Shown here: one piece after another, positions 56,876 through 64,000 of the stretch
Layout: each line of letters starts with the position of its first letter
Position numbering within the stretch: the stretch's first letter is position 1
From: Fragum whitleyi
Lineage: Eukaryota > Mollusca > Bivalvia > Cardiida > Cardiidae
Direction of reading: 5' to 3'
Assembly (NCBI GenBank): GCA_948146395.1
Contig: OX411554.1
Span: 39,161,730 to 39,225,729, forward strand
DNA length: 64,000 nt
Notes under the pieces: generated by a model
Told to the model about the DNA's origin: nothing
Databases searched by the model: none
Seen by the model: the letters and a program-made list of their open reading frames with translations, nothing else
Translations under genes and position numbers: made by a program

Positions 56876-57004
56876 ATAGGCTAAGATCAGCCTGCACAGA
56901 TGTGGTCCTTACTTAATTCTTTTGGAAAAAATGCCTAGAATTATTGGATAGTCCAAATATATGAAAAAAAGAGGACAATTTATTTGAAATAGAATGTATT
57001 CTAT

Positions 57005-57322
57005 TTATTCTATCAAACGCTCTTGGGAGCTAAACACAACATGATCAGGGAGCTTTTATAAAGTATGCATTTTCTGATTTAAAAAATTATCAAAATTGAT
57101 GTCAATTAGGCCTCTTTCCAGTATATTTGAGGTGGATTCCCTCAGAACGATTGTATAAATGATTGTTTGAATAATCATTTAAATGATTGTTTAGAGGAAA
57201 TTCATCTCAAAGTTTAGAAGAAGTCTCAAAAAGCTCCTAAAATTAAGGCATTTGACGTGGGTTTTCTTAGTAAAAAATGAAGGGGTGCTACTATTAGGGA
57301 GGGTACTATTATTAGAGGAATT
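57005..57322 (+). mobile_element. M3 element, worn ends
   Basis: AAACGCTCTTGGGAGC on the left, GGTTTTCTTAGTAAAAAATG and GGTACTATTATTAGAGGAA on the right, with central AATGATTGTTTAGAGGAAAT. Confidence 0.7.
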
Positions 57323-57409
57323 CAGTTGGATATGGGATAAAAAAGACATCCCTTTTCAGAAGACACTGCTAGTTATGGGCAATTTATTGGCTTATTGTTT
57401 ACCCTTTTT

Positions 57410-57686
57410 AGCTCGGCTGTTTTCGGAGAAAACCCGAGGTATTGCTATAGCCTCCATGTAGTTGTCGTCGTCGCTGTGCGAAAACTTTGTTATATCTCTA
57501 GTTCTACTGAAGGCATTCACTTGAAACTTGGCACACATGTTCACCATCAAAAGAGCATCCTATACTATCAAGGGGATAGCTCTAGATACATTTTGTGCAA
57601 ATTATGCCCCTTTTTCGACTTAGTTTTTTTCCCACCGTCAAGCACTCAACAGCCGAGCGTAGGCATCCGTAGGCGGTGCTCTTGTT
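57410..57686 (+). mobile_element. HL7 element, copy d
   Basis: AGCTCGGCTGTTTTCGGAGA, AAACCCGAGGTATTGC; ends ACAGCCGAGCGTAGGCATCC, GTAGGCGGTGCTCTTGTT. 800 bases from copy c, in the same orientation. Confidence 0.82.
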
Positions 57687-57864
57687 TTCATTAGGAGTGT
57701 TTAGCACATTACTGGACAAATAAATTTGAGAATTTTTGTTCTGTTGAATAAAATCATTGACAAAATTTTATAAGGTTTTAAGTGTTATACCTCCATGAAA
57801 TAAGAAAAATGATATCTTCATATCTTACAATTTCATTATTTCAAGCAAAATTGAAGAATGTTTC

Positions 57865-58205
57865 CATCATGAGACAGCTTTCTTGTGGGGCTACCTCTCT
57901 TGCAAGCTTTGAAAAATAACTGCACAATCAAAATTGTTCTCATTGAGGGATAAAAAAACAATTTTTCAGCCAATCGGAATGCAAAAAAAATTGATAGAAA
58001 CAAAAAATATCAAATTGTTCTTACTTAATCTCTCCATAATAAGACAGCTTATTTGTGGGACTGACTGCTTTGCACACAAGCTTTAAAAAATAACTGCACA
58101 CTCAAAATTGTTTTCAATGAGGAACATAAAAACAACTTTTCAGCCAATCCGAATGCACATAAATTGATGAAAACCAAAAGTATTAATTTTTCTTACTTAA
58201 AAAGG
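57865..58205 (+). repeat. Tandem duplication, ~170-bp unit
   Basis: GACAGCTTTCTTGTGGGGCT through AATAACTGCACAATCAAAAT and TTTCAGCCAATCGGAATGCA recurs once, starting near 58043, with ~10% differences. Confidence 0.75.
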
Positions 58206-58244
58206 AAAAACACTGGTGATATAGGTTCAGGAACTGCTTTAAAC

Positions 58245-58452
58245 CTAATTATTTCATATCCATAATGGGAAACAAGTTCTTACAGCCTAGATTAATCCCT
58301 CTCGATTCTGCTTCCTGGAAAATTGTCCAGTACTTGGGCCAAATGTGTGGGCCATTTAAAGAACCAAAATTGATAACCACTCCTGGGAATCGAATTTAGG
58401 ACCTTTGGGTCAAGAGGCTGACGCTGTACCTCTAAACCACAGACACCACAGT
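58245..58452 (-). mobile_element. SINE-A copy, reverse
   Basis: Minus-strand reading: TGTGGTGTCTGTGGTTTAGA (A-box region), CTAAATTCGATTCCC (B box), then GGTTCTTTAAATGGCCCACA and GAATCGAGAGGGATTAATC. Confidence 0.78.
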
Positions 58453-58768
58453 TGGGGAACTAGTTGTAGATATTCTTGAATTTCCATTGAATTTTTTTTG
58501 CATGGGTGCATTAGGTTCTCTTGGTAGGGTACTGAAACTAGTTCCCACAATTTTGAGAGAAAAGTTGTCGAACTCTTTTCTAACAAAGAAACTAAATTAA
58601 ACTGTCCTAAGCTTTTACTAATTCTGAAGTCTTGGATATTATTCCAAATATTTTGAAAGTAAACATATTACACATTTTTTATATGCTGGAAAGTAGCCCC
58701 CCAAAACATTGCAATTTACGTATTTGAGGATAGATCTTTACAATTTCTTCAAGAAATTAAATTATGAA

Positions 58769-58905
58769 ATAAAAAGAGAGTATTTGTTGATTTCATTGAG
58801 GTACAAAATTAAATACCTAGTCACACTGGTGTATTTGTGTATTGATATAGTGTGATAAGGCCTTTATTTCATACCTCTATGAAATCAACAAATACTCTCT
58901 TCATC
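58769..58905. repeat. Inverted repeat, AGAGAGTATTTGTTGATTTC arms
   Basis: AGAGAGTATTTGTTGATTTC then ATTGAGGTA on the left; TACCTCTATGAAATCAACAA then ATACTCTCTT on the right. Nearly 30-base arms around an ~80-base loop. Confidence 0.78.
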
Positions 58906-59292
58906 TTTTAAATAGATTCTGACTGGTCAGCGCAAAACATGTTAGTGCCAATGTTATGAAAGCACGTACAATCGTTTGGCTCTAACCTCTATATTTAAGA
59001 AAACTAATTTATTTATAAATTCATTGCACTTTGCAAAGGAATCCATAATACAGCTATTAAATATTAAAGTACTGGTTGTAAATTTTAATTAAAGCTTTAG
59101 CTAGAAAATGAAACTGTCATAAAACGAGAGAATTCTGCAAAATTGTGAGTATTGGACTGCATATAACACTTCCTGAAGTGATTCCTTGGAATTATGGTAT
59201 CTTCTTTTTTATGGCTCAGCATGAATAAATGGGGGGGGGGGGATATTGTTTTATGTCCCCTCTTTCTGTTATTCTATTTATCTGCAAAGAAC

Positions 59293-59539
59293 TTAACCCT
59301 TGTCATGCTGAATAAATTTGAGCTAAAAATTTTCATCAAAATCAAAGAGCAAAAAGCACTGAAAGTACCAACTGTAGGTCAATTTTTATTTGAAAAACTA
59401 CATCTATTGACAATTCTGGTTTGAAAGTGAGAAACAGGTGGTATAGACTAACATCAGACTGCACATATGTGCAGGTTGATGTTTGTCTATAGCTCCTGCA
59501 AAAGTAGGAATATTCCGGGTTCAGCATGACAAGTGTTAA
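59293..59539 (-). mobile_element. M1 MITE, copy 13
   Basis: TTAA both sides. Left CCCTTGTCATGCTGAA, right TTCAGCATGACAAGTG. A G tract lies at 59230-59241 upstream. Confidence 0.85.
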
Positions 59540-60129
59540 GCACTGGCCATAACTTTTAAATTGTAAGCAATATACTGCTGCCTTCATATTACATAGAAAA
59601 TTGCTTTGGACGGGACCTACACCTTTCTAGTGGTACTAAGTTCAAGGTCATCTGTCAAGGTGATATTTCAAGGTCAAACATGCGGAAAATTAAATCTTTG
59701 ATATGTGTTTCACTACTGATTTCAAAAGTGTATCAATCTAATGTTTCTGAAAAATACCAGTGTGTTGTTGGGATTGATGATTCTACAATAATGTGGATGA
59801 TCGGAGTTTCAAAATAATTTTGCACACTTTGTATTCTCCTGTAGAGACAATTATTTGATAGATTCAAGTACAAGGTCAATTGGTTATATAAATCTTGTGT
59901 TTGATCCTTTACAAATATTAGAGATTTATATTCACCATGAAGTAACAAAAATACCCTAATTTTTTGGACACAGAGGGATTTTTTTCCTAAATTTTCAGAC
60001 ACAAAAAAATTATAATTATTTTTCCGCATTCAAACACATAGGGCAAATATGTATGTTACATGCAATTCCATTTATAATAGTTTGAAAATATTTACTTCAA
60101 TATATACATAATGTTTATAATTGACTATA

Positions 60130-60203
60130 TCGATGCTCAGTGCAAAACAGTTGTAACTCCCTATAGGTTTATAATGTTACAACTGTTTTGCGCTGAGCAA
60201 TCA
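60130..60203. mobile_element. M4 palindrome, 'AGTTGTAACTCCC' subtype
   Basis: GATGCTCAGTGCAAAACAGT, TGTAACTCCCTATA on the left; ATGTTACAACTGTTTTGCGC, TGAGCAATC on the right. Part of the right arm is deleted. Confidence 0.75.
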
Positions 60204-60445
60204 ATATTGACTCAATCCACTCATAATTTTGTTTATTTAATTGATTAACAATGTGAATTGACAATTTACAATATCATTAATAGTGTGAAAAGTTGATGGC
60301 TTGAAAAGATGCCCAAAGAAAAACATTATAACTTTTTAACTCCTATATATAACTGGACTTTTGATCAAAAGGATCAATATAGTTATCAGATATGAAGTGA
60401 CAAATCATTCTTAAAAAAGGAAAAAAATAAAGCCCACTGCCCAAA

Positions 60446-60539
60446 ATGAAGAAAAAGTGGCATGATATTTGTCAACGTGTGAAGCATAATTTGGAAAATG
60501 GGACGTTTGAAAGACAGGGAAAACCAGAAGATGATGATG
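60446..60539 (+). CDS. Candidate alternative first coding exon
   Basis: ATG in a favourable context (A at -3), with an in-frame TAA 18 bases upstream, opens MKKKWHDICQRVKHNLENGT then FERQGKPEDDD, and reaches a GTTTGT donor in phase 1 (31 codons plus G). Composition is protein-like and the sequence matches no repeat family in the window. The RBD exon at 16475-16611 also ends in phase 1, so both could splice to one downstream exon outside the window. That would give a RhoGEF isoform without the zinc finger and RBD. This is inference: the frame is short, the donor is not optimal, and I recognise no homologous N-terminus. Confidence 0.45.
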
Positions 60540-60989
60540 GTTTGTTTTGCTTCGTACAATAAATTGCTTTATAGATACTTTAATCTTAGCCAGAGCATTT
60601 GAACATTAAACATTTTGAATTATAAATTGAAAATATTTTGGACATTTCAACAGATCTGGCTCAAGTTTTCGCCTTGCTGATAAAGTTGGAAGCAGACAGA
60701 CTAGGCTTAGATCAGACTGCACATCTGTGCAGGCTGATCTTAGTCTAAAATGTCTGCCAAACTTTTGCTAATATTATGAATAGCACAAGAATGGCTTTTA
60801 GGGACTTAAGATAATTGATGATACCAGAATGTTGTTATAACTAGTGTAATTTTTGTCGAGCCTGCTTTGATAAGAGAGACATAGTTGACAATATGACAAG
60901 TCAGCACTATTGTGTTTTAGTGCAGCTCTGTGAATCACAAATGAGTTTACAGCTTTTTTACAAACCGAAATATTTTCCATATTGCTCGA

Positions 60990-62056
60990 GCAACCACCTC
61001 TATACTAAGCGACCACTTTCATTAAGCGACCATTATAAAAAGTCCCTGCATCTTAAGCAAATTTTCCAAAAAAGTACACATTCTTAAGCCCCGTTCCCAC
61101 TGTCACGGTTTGGACCCCCGGTTAGTCCCGGATGAGTGGTCCGGGGGAAACCGTGACAAACCGGGAATACAACCGTGGCGGCACCGTGAATATCCTGGAC
61201 CATTCGGGATGAACCTTGTTGATCCGGCAACCGATCCCGGATGTTTTAAAATGTTTAATACAACCGGCAGTCACCGGGACTCACCCGGAGGATGTCAAGA
61301 ATCGGCTTAGTCCGGAGAAACACCGGCATATTCCGGGGCAAGTCCGGTTCTCTACCCTGGCTCAACCATGATAGTCCCTGATGACCCGTGGACATTTTCA
61401 GCTAAGCCCCGTTCCCACTGTCACGGTTTGGACCCCCGGTTAGTCCCGGATGAGTGGTCTGGGGGAAACCGTGACAAACCGGGAATACAACCGTGATATG
61501 AAGGGGCAATACCGGCGGCTACCGGTGCGCTACCGGCGACGACCGGGGTTACACCGGGTCGTACCGGGATCAACCGGGATCACGCCGGTCCCTGCACCGT
61601 AAATACACCGTGGCAAACCGGGGACAAATCGGGATAGTCCGGGGTCGAACGGGAATATCCTGCTAGTAAACCGGGGGTACACCGGGGCAATGTCGGGAAT
61701 ATGGGAAAATGAATCATTTTTTAGAGAAAAGATCCCGGATCATCCCGGAATACCGGCTCTTTCCCCACCGGGAGGTACCGTGGGTGTCCGGGACCAACAC
61801 CGTGACAGTGGGAACGGGGCTTTAAATGAAAAAGATGTATACAATTGAAGCTTATAACGTTAGAACCCATTAGAATTGTCTCATTGAGTAGATTCTTTTG
61901 GGTTATAACATCATAGGAGTCAGTAAAAATTATTTGATAATCTATAAATTAGCTATCAAAAACGCTTCTTATCATTAAATATTCTATGAAGTGACCATTT
62001 CTTAAGCAATCACTTTTTATTGGTCCCCTAAGTGGTCGCTTAATGCAAGTTTTACT
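60990..62056. mobile_element. M8 element split by M9
   Basis: Left part CTAAGCGACCACTTTCATTA, AGCGACCATTATAAAAAGTC; right part GGTCCCCTAAGTGGTCGCTT, AATGCAAGTTTTACTGTAAT in inverted sense. The GC-rich M9 (61087-61824) sits between them. Confidence 0.65.
61087..61824. mobile_element. M9 GC-rich TIR element with internal duplication
   Basis: Ends AAGCCCCGTTCCCACTGTCA and TGACAGTGGGAACGGGGCTT are perfect inverted repeats. The 5' ~95 bases (through TTTGGACCCCCGGTTAGTCC) are repeated at 61405. The interior is full of ACCGGG/CCCGGT motifs, far richer in GC than the surroundings. No convincing frame. Confidence 0.82.
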
Positions 62057-62150
62057 GTAATTGGATTTATAACCTGCAAATAATGGGGGCACTTCTGGAT
62101 TTCAAACATAAAAAAGGGGGGGCTCACTTTCCTGATGAAAAACTGTTATT

Positions 62151-64000
62151 ATACCCCCCACCTACAAAGTAGAGGGGGGTATATTGGTTTCACCATGGTT
62201 GTCTGTCTGTCCATCCATCCGTCTGTCTGTCTGTAGACCTTTTTGTTTCCAGACTCTAACTCAAGAACCAAGTGACCTAGAATCATGAAGCTTTATACAA
62301 ATTTTCCTTATGACCAAAGGAAGTGCCCTATTGATTTTGGGTCACAAAGGTCAAAGGTCAAGGTTATAGTCAGCCTTTGTTCAATTTTCATTTCCGGACT
62401 CTAACTCGAGAACCAATTGACCTAGAATCATGAAACTTTATACAAATGTTCCTTATGACCCAAGGAAGTTCCCTATTATTTTTGGTCACATAGGTCAAAG
62501 GTCAAGGTCACAGTAAGCCTTTGTTAAATTTTGGTTTCCGGACTCTAACTCGAGAACCAAGTGACCTTCAATCATGAAACTTTATGCAAATGTTCCTTAT
62601 GACCCAAGGAAGAGACGTATTGTTTTTGGGTCGCCAAGCTTCAAGATAACAGTCAATTTTTGTTCAATTTTTGTTTCCAGACTCTAACTCAAGAACCAAG
62701 CCACCTTAAATCATGAAACTTTATGTGCTAATGACCCAAGGAAGTGCCCTATTGAGGGTCTCAAAGGTCAATGTCACAGTCAATTTTTGTTAGCTCCACT
62801 GGCTGAAAGCCACTGGGGCTATTGTCATGGTGTTGTGTCCGTCGTGCGTGCGTGCGTGCGTGCGTGCGGTCGTAAACTTTTCTTTAAAAATCTTCTCCTC
62901 AGAAACTACTGGATGGATTTCAACCAAACTTCACAGGAATAATCCTTGGGTGACCCTCTTTCAAAGTTGTTCAAGAAATTTTGATCAAATGAAAAACATA
63001 ATATGGATTTAATGGGCGTGGCTAATTTCCAAATATGGTAAAAAGTGAGTTTTCTCAGATTCTAATCAATGGATACCAATTAAATTTTACATGAATGATC
63101 CTTGGGTGACTTTTTATCAGTCTACAAAAAATCATTGTGATTGGATGGAAAATATGCATTTTATGGGCGGAGGTCATTTCTCTATATGTTATACAGTGGA
63201 AACTTTGAAAATCATTTTCTCAGAACGTAACTGATGGATATCAACCAATTTCCACTGGAATGATCCTTTAGTCATTCAGTCTCAAAAAATCATTGTGATT
63301 GGATGAAAAATATGCATTTTATGGGCGGAGGTCATTTCTTTATATGTTATATTATGAGTAGAAACTTTGAAAATCATTTTCTCAGAATGTAACAGATGGA
63401 TATCAACCAAATTCAACTTAAATGACCCTTGAGTGACCCTTTATCAGTGTACCAAGAATTATTTTGATTGGATGGAAAATATGCATTTTATAGGCAGAGG
63501 TCATTTCTCTATATGTTAAATAGTTGAAACTATGAAAAACATTTTCTCAGAATGTAACTGATGGATATCAATCAAACATATTTGGTATGATCTTTGGGTC
63601 ACCCATTATCATGCAGCCAAAAATTATTTTGATTTGATGAAAAATATGTCTTTTAATAGCAGAGGTCGATGTCTCTATATGTTATAATAGTAGAAACTTT
63701 GAAAATCTTTTTCAACATCAGTTGAACCCCAAATATTTAAAAATCTTGTCAAAACATTTATTTGCTTTTACAAGAATTTTAAGCCAGTGGAGCGACTCAA
63801 GCCATTCATGGCTTTCTAGTTCAATTTTTGTTTCCGGACTCTTCTTCAAGAACCATCGACCTTCAATCATGAAACCTTATGCAAAAGTTGCTTATGACTC
63901 AAGGACGTGCCCTTTTGTTTTTGGGTCACATAGGTCAAAGGTCAAGGTCGATATTTTTTTCAATTTTCATTTCTGGACTCTAATTCAAGAACCAAGTGAC
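62151..64000 (+). mobile_element. HL1 element, interrupted by HL8, runs off the window
   Basis: 5' stem-loop ATACCCCCCACCTACAAAGT, AGAGGGGGGTATATTGG, then GTCTGTCTGTCC runs and ~145-bp core units (GGTCAAAGGTCAAGG). The core stops at CAATTTTTGTT (62790) and resumes at CAATTTTTGTTTCCGGACTC after 63821. Confidence 0.85.
62792..63821 (+). mobile_element. HL8 element nested in HL1
   Basis: 5' stem-loop AGCTCCACTGGCTGAAAGCC, ACTGGGGCTATTG, then CGTGCGTGCGTGCG repeats. Core units are 158-169 bases with AATATGCATTTTATGGGCGG. 3' end AAGCCAGTGGAGCGACTC, an AAGCCATTCATGGCTT hairpin and TCTAGTT. Confidence 0.85.

Overview
The window is metazoan nuclear DNA: AT-rich, with short exons bounded by GT..AG splice sites, multi-kilobase introns, and a very dense load of hairpin-ended interspersed repeats, MITEs, tRNA-derived SINEs and minisatellites. 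The repeat style (stem-loop 5' ends, GTCYGTCYG runs, tandem satellite cores) suggests a mollusc, most likely a bivalve. I do not assign a species. All names such as HL1 or M1 are labels made for this window.

Host gene. The left quarter (121-16611, + strand) carries six consecutive, phase-compatible coding exons of a PLEKHG5-like Rho guanine-nucleotide exchange factor: the N-terminal Cys/His zinc-finger-like segment, an acidic/serine-rich linker, a basic KRKK..KRRHT segment and the complete Ras-binding-like (ubiquitin-fold) domain. The DH-PH catalytic exons are not in the window. From about 16.6 kb to the end the window looks like one large intron. A candidate alternative first exon (60446-60539) ends in the same phase as the RBD exon. 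Two weak exon candidates lie at 18.66 and 19.74 kb.

Mobile DNA. (1) At least eight families share one terminal grammar: a 5' stem-loop just after a T run, often a GTCYG-rich stretch, a tandem satellite core, a 3' copy of the 5' stem, a small hairpin and an end in CTTGTT or CTAGTT (HL1-HL8). This resembles the non-autonomous Helentron-derived elements (HINE, 'pearl' type) known from bivalves. Cores and ends are shuffled between families. (2) Fourteen copies of a ~245-bp MITE with TTAA-type ends (M1, piggyBac-like) and several other TIR or palindromic families (M2-M9) occur, some nested in each other. (3) There are two tRNA-derived SINE families. (4) One 5'-truncated LINE at 52.36-55.43 kb keeps an unbroken endonuclease/reverse-transcriptase frame. 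(5) Tandem arrays include a 33-bp minisatellite (40.8-41.3 kb), a ~57-bp satellite with a ~455-bp higher-order repeat (34.1-35.4 kb), and ~28-bp and ~22-bp arrays (36.7-37.7 kb).

No rRNA, stand-alone tRNA gene, CRISPR array, bacterial operon or virus-like gene was recognised. Repeat boundaries were read by eye and may be off by several bases.
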